The notes below the pieces were generated by a model that did not search any database, had not been told where the DNA came from, and saw only the letters and a list, made by a program, of their open reading frames with translations. Both the position numbers and the translations under genes were made by a program. Below, one piece after another: positions 17,654-25,325 of a DNA stretch of 64,000 nt. The stretch comes from Actinoplanes oblitus (GTDB taxonomy: Bacteria; Actinomycetota; Actinomycetes; Mycobacteriales; Micromonosporaceae): positions 8,627,501-8,691,500 of the forward strand of contig NZ_CP126980.1 in the NCBI RefSeq assembly GCF_030252345.1, written 5' to 3'. Numbering within the stretch: position 1 is the stretch's first letter; each line of letters opens with the position of its first letter.

Positions 17654-19153
17654 TCAGGAAACGCCGAGCCGGGACAGGATCAAGTCGCGGACGGTCTTGG
17701 CGTCGGCCTGGCCTCGCGTGGTCTTCATGACCGCGCCCACCAGCGCGCCGGCGGCGGCGACCTTGCCGTCACGGATCTTGGCGGCGATGTCCGGGTTCGC
17801 GGCGATGGCCTCGTCGACGGCGGTCTGCAGCGCGCCGGTGTCCGAGACGACCTCGAGGCCGCGGGCGGCCATCACCTCGGCCGGGGAACCCTCGCCGGCC
17901 ACCACGCCCTCCAGCACCTGGCGGGCCAGCTTGTCGTTGAGCTTGCCGTCATCGACGAGTTTCTGCAGCTCGGCGACCTGCGCCGGGGTCGCGCCCACCG
18001 ACGACAGCTCGATGCCCAGTTCGTTGGAACGGCGGGCCAGCTCGCCCAGCCACCACTTGCGGGCGCCGGCCGGGGAGGCGCCGGCCGCGATCGTCTCCTC
18101 GATCAGCTCGATGGCACCGGCGTTGACCGCCGACTGCATGTCGATCTCGGTCATCCCCCACTCCTCGCGGAGCCGGGCACGCTTCACGCTCGGCTTCTCC
18201 GGCAGCTCCGCCTTGAGCTGCTGGACCCAGGCCGGGTCGGGCGCGATCGGGACCAGGTCGGGCTCGGGGAAGTAGCGGTAGTCGGTAGCGGTCTCCTTGG
18301 AGCGGCCCGGGCGGGTGTCGCCGGTGGTCTCCTGGAAGTGCCGGGTCTCCTGGAAGATCCGGACGCCCTCGTCGAGCAGGCCGGCCTGGCGGATCACCTC
18401 GGAGCGGACCGCGCGCTCGACCGAGCGCAGCGAGTTCACGTTCTTGGTCTCGGTACGGGTGCCCCACTCCTCGCCCGGCTTGTTCAGCGAGGTGTTGACG
18501 TCGCAGCGCAGGGAGCCCTGCTCCATCCGGACGTCGGAGACGCCCAGCGCGCGGATGATGTCGCGCAGCTCGGCGACGTAGGCCTTGGCGACCTCGGGGG
18601 CGAGCGCGCCCAGGCCGGGGACCGGCTTGGTGACGATCTCGACCAGCGGGATGCCGGCCCGGTTGTAGTCGACCAGCGACTCGGTGGCGCCGTGGATGCG
18701 ACCGGTGGCGCCGCCGACGTGCAGCGTCTTGCCGGTGTCCTCCTCGATGTGGACGCGCTCGATGCCGATCCGGTACTCCTTGCCGTCGACGGTCACGTCG
18801 ACGTAGCCGTCCACACAGAGCGGCTCGTCGTACTGCGAGGTCTGGAAGTTCTTCGGCATGTCCGGGTAGAAGTAGTTCTTCCGGGCCATCCGGCACCACG
18901 GGGCGATCGCACAGTTCAGCGCGAGGCCGATCCGGATGGTGGCCTCGATGGCGGCCCGGTTCATCACCGGGAGGGCGCCGGGCAGGGCCAGGCAGACCGG
19001 GCAGACCTGGGTGTTGGGCTCGGCGCCGAACTCGGTCTTGCAGCCGCAGAACATCTTGGTCTGGGTGCCCAGCTCGACGTGCGTCTCCAGGCCGATGACC
19101 GGCTCGTAACGGCTGATGGCGTCGTCGTAGGACGGCAGCGCGATGGTCGTCAT
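17654..19153 (-). CDS. gatB: aspartyl/glutamyl-tRNA amidotransferase subunit B
   Basis: The 499-residue protein is the tRNA-binding and kinase subunit of GatCAB, which amidates misacylated Glu-tRNA(Gln) and Asp-tRNA(Asn). The N-terminus [17 protein letters not shown] is diagnostic. The zinc-type cysteines follow (FCGCKTEF and [11 protein letters not shown]), then [15 protein letters not shown] and the C-terminal YqeY-like tail domain. Length is normal. Unusually for many bacteria, gatB here is separated from gatA and gatC by about 6 kb containing an M1 peptidase and the 20.8-25.3 kb cassette. Confidence 0.97.
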   Translation of the reverse strand: MTTIALPSYDDAISRYEPVIGLETHVELGTQTKMFCGCKTEFGAEPNTQVCPVCLALPGALPVMNRAAIEATIRIGLALNCAIAPWCRMARKNYFYPDMPKNFQTSQYDEPLCVDGYVDVTVDGKEYRIGIERVHIEEDTGKTLHVGGATGRIHGATESLVDYNRAGIPLVEIVTKPVPGLGALAPEVAKAYVAELRDIIRALGVSDVRMEQGSLRCDVNTSLNKPGEEWGTRTETKNVNSLRSVERAVRSEVIRQAGLLDEGVRIFQETRHFQETTGDTRPGRSKETATDYRYFPEPDLVPIAPDPAWVQQLKAELPEKPSVKRARLREEWGMTEIDMQSAVNAGAIELIEETIAAGASPAGARKWWLGELARRSNELGIELSSVGATPAQVAELQKLVDDGKLNDKLARQVLEGVVAGEGSPAEVMAARGLEVVSDTGALQTAVDEAIAANPDIAAKIRDGKVAAAGALVGAVMKTTRGQADAKTVRDLILSRLGVS

Positions 19154-19281
19154 GTGGTTCGGCTCCGGCTCACTGCGGCATCGGGTAATCGAAGTCCTAG
19201 CCTAGTCGCCCGGTATGACGCTCCGTCGGCGGGTTTAGGCACGCCGCCCACGTCGCACGATCTTCGCGATAGCGTCGGCGC

Positions 19282-20715
19282 ATGCATCGATCTCTCGCCG
19301 TCGTGGCGCTGGCCGCGACGGTCGCGTGCCCGGCTTGCACGGATGACCAGGCGAAACCCGCGGCCTCGGCCGCGCCGTCGGTCGCCCCCGCCGCCGATTA
19401 CTCGGCATGGCGGGCCGGCCGGTCCACCCCGGTCGCCGACACGCTCTACCCGGAGCACGGCAATTCCAGGATCGACATTCTGGCGTACGCCCTGAAGCTC
19501 GACTGGCGGCCCGCGGAGAAGCTGCTCACCGGTACCGCGACGATCCGCCTGCGCCCGGTCGCCGCGGCCACCGAGATCAGCCTGGACTTCGCGCACCTGA
19601 CCGTCGACAAGGCGACCGTGGACGGGGCACCGGCCACCTTCGCCGTCGCCGGGCAGAAGCTCACCGTCCCCGCCACGCTCGTCGCCGACCGGCCGGTCAC
19701 CCTGGTGGTCGACTACCACGGCACCCCCGAGCAGGTCAGCTACCCATCGCATCGCGACGACGCCAAGGAGGGCGTGGGCCTGCGCCCCGCCACGACCGGC
19801 GGCGCGTGGACCATGCAGGAGCCGTGGGGCGCGATGACCTGGTACCCGGCCAACGAACTGGTCTCCGACAAGGCGCTCTACGACATCGCGGTGACCGTCC
19901 CGGCGGGCTGGGCCGCGGCGGCGAGCGGCACGCCCGGGCCGGTCGAGGGCAACACGTACCACTACACCTCGACGGTTCCGGTCGCCGCCTACCTGACCAC
20001 GCTGGCCGTGGACAGGTACCGGAAGGTGACCCAGACCGGCCCGCACGGGCTGCCGCTCACCTACTGGGTGCTGCCGAAGACCGACGACAAGCTGCTGCCG
20101 TCGCTGAAGAAGTCGCCGGAGATCCTCACCTGGCTGGAGCACAAGCTCGGCAGGTACCCGTTCGAGACGGCCGGCGTCCTGATGAACGGCTCGGCCTCGG
20201 CCATGGAGACCCAGCAGATGCTGAGCATGGGCCGGTCGCTGAAGTGGGAACCGCCCTTCTTCGAGGAGACCCTGGTCCACGAGTACGCCCACCAGTGGTT
20301 CGGCGACGCGGTCACCCCGAGCACCTGGACCGACCTCTGGCTCAACGAGGGCTTCGCGCAGTACATCGAGTTCCGGTGGGAACAGGAGCTGCGGAAGTTC
20401 AGCGACGCCGACCTGGAGCGCTTCCTGCGCCGGCGGGACGCCGAGCTGCGCGAGAAGGTCGGCCCGCCCGGCAAGCCGAAGGCCGCCAACTTCGCCGAGA
20501 GCAACGTCTACGTCTGCGGCGCGGCGATGCTGAAGGAGCTGAACGACGCCCTGGGCGACGCGAGGTTCTTCGCGCTGATGCGGGCGTGGGTGGCCGAGCA
20601 CCGGGGGACCAGCCAGGACCGGGCGGCGTTCGTCGCCTTCGTCGGGACGAACACCGGCAAGGACTTCAGCAAGCTGATCGACGCCTGGCTGGATTCCCCG
20701 AAGACCCCGGAGTAG
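19282..20715 (+). CDS. M1-family metallopeptidase, exported
   Basis: The 477-residue protein has an N-terminal signal peptide with a lipobox-like Cys (TVACPACTDD), so it is probably secreted or lipid-anchored. The zinc site is complete: HEYAH at 333-337 and the third ligand Glu356 in WLNEGFAQ. The aminopeptidase substrate motif region reads SAMETQ rather than GAMEN, a variation I recall in actinobacterial M1 proteins. The beta-sandwich N-terminal domain is present, and the C-terminal domain is short compared with PepN (about 850 residues). It should remove N-terminal residues from peptides outside the cell. It diverges from gatB and is followed by the Crp/Fnr gene. Confidence 0.9.
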   Translation: MHRSLAVVALAATVACPACTDDQAKPAASAAPSVAPAADYSAWRAGRSTPVADTLYPEHGNSRIDILAYALKLDWRPAEKLLTGTATIRLRPVAAATEISLDFAHLTVDKATVDGAPATFAVAGQKLTVPATLVADRPVTLVVDYHGTPEQVSYPSHRDDAKEGVGLRPATTGGAWTMQEPWGAMTWYPANELVSDKALYDIAVTVPAGWAAAASGTPGPVEGNTYHYTSTVPVAAYLTTLAVDRYRKVTQTGPHGLPLTYWVLPKTDDKLLPSLKKSPEILTWLEHKLGRYPFETAGVLMNGSASAMETQQMLSMGRSLKWEPPFFEETLVHEYAHQWFGDAVTPSTWTDLWLNEGFAQYIEFRWEQELRKFSDADLERFLRRRDAELREKVGPPGKPKAANFAESNVYVCGAAMLKELNDALGDARFFALMRAWVAEHRGTSQDRAAFVAFVGTNTGKDFSKLIDAWLDSPKTPE

Positions 20716-20769
20716 GTACGGAGATCCGGGCTTGTCGGCACCCCCGATCATCCACGATCATGACTCGAT

Positions 20770-21447
20770 GTGAGTGATGAGGCACGGAGAGTCGCCCCCT
20801 CGATGGCGTCCTGGTCCACCGCCGACTGGACGGCTCTCGTCGAGTGCGGCGTCCGCCGTTCCTTCCGGCCCGGCCAGCACCTGCTCCGCCAGGGCGAGGA
20901 GGGCAGCTGGGTCGCCGCGCTCCTGCACGGCAGGGTCCGGGTCACCTACGCCGCGGCACCCGGTCAGGAGATCCTGCTCGCCGTTCGCGGCCCGGGAGAC
21001 CTGCTCGGCGAGTTCGGGTACGGCGACCGCGAGCCTCGCTCCGCCTCCGCGCTGGCGCTCGAACCCTGTGTCGCCAGCCTGGTCACCGACCAGCGCTTCA
21101 CCGCCTGGCTCACCACCCGGCGCATCCGTGCCCACCTGGACCGCTACGTCCTCGCCAAGACGCGCGAGGCGGCCGACCTCGCGTGGCGGCTGACCAGGTG
21201 CCGGCCCGCCCAGCGGCTGGCCGCGCTGGTGCTGACCATCGTCGCCGCGGACGGTGCCCGGTCCGGTCCCGCGACCGTACCGATGTCGCAGGCCGAACTC
21301 GCTGAGGCGATCGGGGTGGCGCGCAGCTCGGTCACCCCGATCCTCGCGGACTGGAAGGCTCGCGGGCTGGTCGCGATCGAGCGGTCGCACATGACGGTCC
21401 TGAGCCTCGACGCGCTGCGCCGGGAGCGAACGGCACCGGACATGTGA
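20770..21447 (+). CDS. Crp/Fnr-family transcriptional regulator
   Basis: The 225-residue protein has a cyclic-nucleotide-binding-type beta-barrel (about 20-115, with FRPGQHLLRQGEEG and GPGDLLGEFGYG), a dimerisation helix, and a Crp-type winged helix (MSQAELAEAIGVARSSVTPI, about 172-191, as recognition segment). The phosphate-binding cassette reads GEFGYGDREPRSAS, close to the GE-x6-RSA pattern of cNMP binders, so nucleotide binding is plausible. Start GTG 20770 has no clear ribosome site. It lies 103 bases upstream of the cyclase-like gene on the same strand and is the natural regulator or receptor of that cassette, which is inference from position. Confidence 0.88.
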   Translation: MSDEARRVAPSMASWSTADWTALVECGVRRSFRPGQHLLRQGEEGSWVAALLHGRVRVTYAAAPGQEILLAVRGPGDLLGEFGYGDREPRSASALALEPCVASLVTDQRFTAWLTTRRIRAHLDRYVLAKTREAADLAWRLTRCRPAQRLAALVLTIVAADGARSGPATVPMSQAELAEAIGVARSSVTPILADWKARGLVAIERSHMTVLSLDALRRERTAPDM

Positions 21448-21471
21448 CCGGCGACCCACTCCCCGCGATGT

Positions 21472-21485
21472 GTCCAGATCTGGAC
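21472..21485. promoter_or_regulatory. 14-bp perfect palindrome upstream of the cyclase-like operon
   Basis: GTCCAGATCTGGAC is fully self-complementary. It lies in the 103-bp gap between the Crp/Fnr gene and the cyclase-like gene, 65 bases before the ATG at 21551. It is a good candidate operator for a dimeric regulator, possibly the Crp/Fnr protein encoded just upstream, although it does not match the E. coli CRP consensus. Confidence 0.5.
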
Positions 21486-21550
21486 CTTCCGTACCCGGCC
21501 GCGTGCCGACCATCGAGGTGAACCGATCAGCACTACGACTGGAGGAACCG

Positions 21551-22453
21551 ATGCTGGAGCAGGAGCACGCGGAAGCCGGCGGCCTTCCCGACCTCACCGC
21601 GATCATGGTGGTCGACACCGTGAAGTTCAGCCGCCACAACGATCCCCAGCAGGACGAGCTGGCGGTGCTGATCCCGGAGGTGCTGGAGGAGGCGTGCGAC
21701 CGCGCCGGGCTCGAGGACCTGTGGGCAGCCAGACAGTTCCCGGACAGCACCGGTGACGGCTACCTGATCGGCTTCGCGCCCGGTTTCCTGATCCGGGTCG
21801 TCGACCGGTACTTCGACGCGTTGCAGGAGGCGCTGAGGGCACGGGTGCCCCGGCTGCGGGCCCGGAACATGCGGCTGCGGCTGCGGCTGAGCCTCGACGT
21901 CGGACCGGCCCGCCGGCTCGGCGACCCGCGGGTCGGCTCGCCGGTCGGCGCCGCGATGATCGGCACTCATCGGCTCGTCGACGCCCGGCCGCTGCGGGCG
22001 CTGCTGGAGCACTCCGACCCGGACGTCACCCTGCTCGCCGTGGCGCTGTCCGACCGGGTGATGACCGACGTGGTGGCCGCCGGGCACACCCGCCGGCACG
22101 TCGCCTCCGAGTTCGCACCCTGCCGGCTGGACATCGCCGAGAAGGACTTCAGCGCCACCGCGCACCTCTACGTGCCGGCCCTCTCCGGCGACATCCTGCG
22201 GCACGGCCTGCTCGGCGTCCTCGACCGGCCCACCACCGATCCGGAACCGGCCCCGGCGCCCCGGCCGCCCCGCCAGCCGCGGGCCCGCGGCGGCGTCGGT
22301 CAGGTCGCCGGGCGCGGCAACGTGGTGGCCGGCCGGGACGTCGACAATGTGGTGGCCGGCCGGGACGTCGACCGGTCCCGGCACGACACGACGGTGCACG
22401 GCGACCAGTACACGGCGCACCGTGACATGTCGATCCGCCGGGACGCGCGATGA
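21551..22453 (+). CDS. class III nucleotidyl cyclase-like protein with C-terminal Gly/Asp-rich assembly motif
   Basis: The gene encodes 300 residues from ATG 21551, chosen for the GGAGGA site 4 bases upstream. Residues about 12-215 resemble a class III nucleotidyl cyclase domain: MVVDTVKFS carries the first metal-binding Asp (D22), DSTGDGYLIGF the second (D69), and a LSLDVGPA strand follows. The transition-state Arg is kept (R141), but the partner Asn position is Ile137, so activity is uncertain. After a Pro-rich linker, residues 250-295 hold a nine-residue tandem repeat (NVVAGRDVD twice) and then VHGDQYTA. That pattern recurs at the start of the next protein. The stop overlaps the next start (ATGA), so synthesis is coupled. 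A second-messenger signalling role is inference. Confidence 0.8.
   Translation: MLEQEHAEAGGLPDLTAIMVVDTVKFSRHNDPQQDELAVLIPEVLEEACDRAGLEDLWAARQFPDSTGDGYLIGFAPGFLIRVVDRYFDALQEALRARVPRLRARNMRLRLRLSLDVGPARRLGDPRVGSPVGAAMIGTHRLVDARPLRALLEHSDPDVTLLAVALSDRVMTDVVAAGHTRRHVASEFAPCRLDIAEKDFSATAHLYVPALSGDILRHGLLGVLDRPTTDPEPAPAPRPPRQPRARGGVGQVAGRGNVVAGRDVDNVVAGRDVDRSRHDTTVHGDQYTAHRDMSIRRDAR
22319..22372 (+). repeat. 27-bp tandem duplication inside the cyclase-like gene
   Basis: Two adjacent 27-bp units (22319-22345 and 22346-22372) differ at one base. Each encodes the nine residues NVVAGRDVD, so the assembly motif has expanded in frame. A related DNA word (GCCGGCCGGGACGTCGA) occurs again near the start of the next gene. 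Confidence 0.85.
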
Positions 22454-24501
22454 CCGCGCCGGACGACTGGCCCACCGAGCCACCGGACCCGGACGCCGGC
22501 CCGGAACCCGCGGATCCCGGCCCGGAGCCCTCCGTCCACGCCGGCCGGGACGTCGATCAGAGCGTCAACCGGACCTGGGTGCACGGCGACCAGTACACCG
22601 CCGAGTCCATGACGATCAACCACAGTGTGGTCACCCAGCAGGTCACCAGCATCATGCGGAGGCGGCACACCAGCGCGCCGACCCTCGCCGAGCAGGTACG
22701 CCACTACGTTCCCCCACCCGGCCTGGACGAGTGCGTGAGCCGGCTGGCCACCGGACGGTCCCTGGTCCTGCTCTGCCCCGGCGGCGTACCGCGGAGCGGG
22801 CAGCGCGCCGCCGCCGCGTACCTCATCCACCGCCTGGACCGGTTCCGGGCGGCGGCCGAACACCTGAGTTTCCAGGAACCCCTGCTCGACCGGGACGACG
22901 AGGCGGCGGACGCGCTGCGCGACGCCAAGGACGTCGGGCTCTACCTCAACGTCGCCGACCTGGACGACGGCCCCGACGCGGTCGACCGGCTGCGCCAGTT
23001 CGGGGTGCTGGAGGACGGTCTCCCGGAGACGGGTGCGTACGCCGTCCTCGCGGTCTCCGACCGGCTCGCCGAGGAGGCGGAGAAGTACTTCCCCGGCCGG
23101 CTGCACCGGTTGCGCCGGCCCAGCGCCGAAGCGGTCTTCCGCTCCTGGGCCGCCGAACTGCCCGCACCACTGCTCGACGCTCTCACCAGCCACCCGTGGA
23201 TCCGCGAGAACCTGCGGGGGAAATGGCCGCCGGACGCCGCTGACCTGGCGAAATTCGCCGTCCGGGCGTACCGGGCCGGCGTGCGGGAGCCGGCCGGGCT
23301 GGTGCGACAGGTCGAGGGCGCCTCGACGAACTGGCGGGACCAGGCGCGCAACGACCTGCAGCGCTACGGCAGCGCTCCGCAACGTGCCCTGCTGCTCGCC
23401 GCGGCGATGGTGGAGGGCGCGGAGCCGGCCACCGTGGTGGCCGCCCGGGACCTGCTGCTCGACGTCGCCGGGCGCACCGCCGAACTGCCCAACGCGCTGG
23501 AGCGCACCGACGTGGTGACCGAGCTGCAGGCCCTGCGGGAGACCACCTTCGACACCGGCACGAGGGAATTCGCCCGTTCCGGCTACGGCACCTCGGTGCT
23601 CCACCTGGCCTGGCGGGACTATCCCGGCCTGCGGGACGTCCTGCTGCGCTGGCTCGGCCGGCTGCCCTCGGTCCTCGGCGCGGACCCGGCCGGCATCGGC
23701 GAGCTGACCAGCCGGATCGTCGCGCTCTCCGCCGAGGAACGGTCCGACCAGATCGCCTGGCGGGTGACGCGCGAGTGGGCCACCGACCGCCGGCTCGGCA
23801 CCACCGGTTCGGTGGCCGCGATCCTGCTGCTGCGCGACGCCTGCCTGCACCCCCGGATCGGTGCGGACAGCAGGCGCCGGGTGTACCAGCACGCGTACTG
23901 GACGCGGTCGCCGGCCGCCTTCCGGGTGGTCCTCGCCGAGGCGGTCGGCGCTTTCGACAGGTCGCACCAGACCACCGCGATGACCCGCCTCAAGCATCTC
24001 GCCCGGAGCCCGGAGGACGAGGTGCGAGCGGCGGTGACCCGGGCGGCGACGCGCCTCGCCCGGGACACCGGCATGAGCCTCGACCAGCTCCTGAGCTATC
24101 TGACCGGCTGGCTCTCCGCGGCGGAGGCCCGCCGCTGCGAGGTCGCCGCCGCGGTGGCGACGCAGGTGCTGGCGGGACCGGACGGCGACACGCGGATCAG
24201 GCCGGCCGCCGGCTCCCTGCGGTTCTGGCGGGCGGCGCTCGGCACCCTGTCACCCGCGACCTCGGCCGCCCTGATCCGCGGCTGGCTCCGCTCGGCCGGT
24301 CCGCGCGGACCGGACCGGGTCATCGCGATCGGGATGCTGCTCGACGCCGCCGGGAACGACGTCCGCCGGCTCGGTCAGCTGCTGTACGCCGCCCGGTCGG
24401 GGCCCGGTGCCGACGAGGAGATGGACGACCTCTACCGGCACGTACGACTACAGCTCGGCAAGACCTTGGCACCACCGTCCCGGACCGGCTCGGAGGCTTG
24501 A
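22450..24501 (+). CDS. large protein with shared assembly motif, degenerate P-loop and helical repeats
   Basis: The 683-residue protein begins within the previous stop (ATGA). Residues 1-30 are acidic and Pro-rich. Residues 31-58 hold AGRDVDQS...VHGDQYTA...MTI, nearly the same motif as the C-terminus of the cyclase-like protein. Residues about 103-235 look like a STAND-type NTPase core: hydrophobic strand SLVLLCP, then GGVPRSGQR where a P-loop would be, then LYLNVADLDD as Walker B-like strand and AVLAVSDR as sensor-1-like strand. The P-loop Lys is Gln and the Ser/Thr is Arg, so nucleotide hydrolysis is unlikely. The remaining roughly 440 residues are alpha-helical, HEAT/ARM-like. I recognise no effector enzyme domain. 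It may be the scaffold or receptor arm of a signalling assembly. Confidence 0.7.
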   Translation: MTAPDDWPTEPPDPDAGPEPADPGPEPSVHAGRDVDQSVNRTWVHGDQYTAESMTINHSVVTQQVTSIMRRRHTSAPTLAEQVRHYVPPPGLDECVSRLATGRSLVLLCPGGVPRSGQRAAAAYLIHRLDRFRAAAEHLSFQEPLLDRDDEAADALRDAKDVGLYLNVADLDDGPDAVDRLRQFGVLEDGLPETGAYAVLAVSDRLAEEAEKYFPGRLHRLRRPSAEAVFRSWAAELPAPLLDALTSHPWIRENLRGKWPPDAADLAKFAVRAYRAGVREPAGLVRQVEGASTNWRDQARNDLQRYGSAPQRALLLAAAMVEGAEPATVVAARDLLLDVAGRTAELPNALERTDVVTELQALRETTFDTGTREFARSGYGTSVLHLAWRDYPGLRDVLLRWLGRLPSVLGADPAGIGELTSRIVALSAEERSDQIAWRVTREWATDRRLGTTGSVAAILLLRDACLHPRIGADSRRRVYQHAYWTRSPAAFRVVLAEAVGAFDRSHQTTAMTRLKHLARSPEDEVRAAVTRAATRLARDTGMSLDQLLSYLTGWLSAAEARRCEVAAAVATQVLAGPDGDTRIRPAAGSLRFWRAALGTLSPATSAALIRGWLRSAGPRGPDRVIAIGMLLDAAGNDVRRLGQLLYAARSGPGADEEMDDLYRHVRLQLGKTLAPPSRTGSEA

Positions 24502-24502
24502 C

Positions 24503-25279
24503 ATGTTGCGTTATTTCCAGCAGATGGCGGACGGTCTGCGGGAGGCCGAGGAGCCCGCCCGCTTGCCGCCGCCACCACCCTCGCAGCCGAACCTCACCGT
24601 CCAGGTGGAGAGCCGCGACGCGTGCTTCCCCTTCGAGGTGCGGCTCCTCGTCCGCTACGCGGTGCTCGATCACGCGGTCACCGAGAATCCGTTCGCCGTG
24701 GCGACGGCCGGGGTGCTCCGCCGGGCCCGGACGGTCGCCCGTGACCACAAGATCACCGAGACTGTCCTGCTCAGCGGCGAACTCGAGATCGCGTTGAGCA
24801 AGCGGCTCGAGGTGGACGCGACGGGCGTCGTCGCCTGGGCCTCCTGCCTGCAGGTCTCCGCCAACGAGCAGTTGCGCGAGGCCGTCTGGCGTTACGAGGC
24901 GCTGCGCCGGCAGGAGACGATGCGGGTCTGGAGCCGCGAGGCGGAGGAGGCCGAGATCGCCTACCTCGGCCGGCTGCTCGACGACCCGTCCCGCGCCACG
25001 GCCTGGTGGTTCCGCCGGAATCCGGAGGCGATCCAGCAACTGCCGGAGATCGCCCGGACCTTCAAGGCGCTGCGCGCGGAACTGGCCGGGAGCGACGACC
25101 TCGGGACCGGCGACGGTGGCGACGGCTGGGACGGGATCTTCGCGGATTTCCAGCGCCGGGCCGATCCGGCGGCGCGGCTGCTCCTGGCCCATCAGCTGCA
25201 CCAGGTCTTCGTCGAGCATCAACTGGCGGACCTCGCGGATCGGGCCCGCCTGCTCGACGGGAATCCGCCCGTCCGGTGA
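24503..25279 (+). CDS. small SPFH-like protein, third gene of the cyclase cassette
   Basis: The gene encodes 258 residues from ATG 24503, one base after the previous stop, with GGAGG 6 bases upstream, so it belongs to the same operon. There is no signal peptide or membrane segment. After a polyproline stretch, residues about 29-160 alternate beta strands and helices (FEVRLLVRYAVLDH, then LSKRLEVDATGVVAWASCLQ). A charged helix follows (REAVWRYEALRRQETMRVW), an order that resembles the SPFH/band-7 fold. The C-terminus is an acidic Gly-rich linker and one more helical segment. The SPFH resemblance is my judgement and needs a structure search. Function unknown. Confidence 0.65.
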   Translation: MLRYFQQMADGLREAEEPARLPPPPPSQPNLTVQVESRDACFPFEVRLLVRYAVLDHAVTENPFAVATAGVLRRARTVARDHKITETVLLSGELEIALSKRLEVDATGVVAWASCLQVSANEQLREAVWRYEALRRQETMRVWSREAEEAEIAYLGRLLDDPSRATAWWFRRNPEAIQQLPEIARTFKALRAELAGSDDLGTGDGGDGWDGIFADFQRRADPAARLLLAHQLHQVFVEHQLADLADRARLLDGNPPVR

Positions 25280-25285
25280 CGGATG

Positions 25286-25318
25286 GTGCCGGCGCGACCT
25301 TCGGGGTCACGCCGGCAC
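25286..25318. terminator. bidirectional hairpin between the cassette and gatA
   Basis: GTGCCGGCG-C-GACC pairs with GGTC-A-CGCCGGCAC around a TTCGG loop (13 pairs, one mismatch). It separates the end of the cassette (25279) from the convergent end of gatA (25326). Confidence 0.7.
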
Positions 25319-25325
25319 TCCGGTC

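Noticed and set aside
22450..24501. Calling the large cassette protein an active NACHT/STAND ATPase.
   Set aside because: The P-loop Lys and Ser/Thr are replaced by Gln and Arg, so an active NTPase cannot be claimed.
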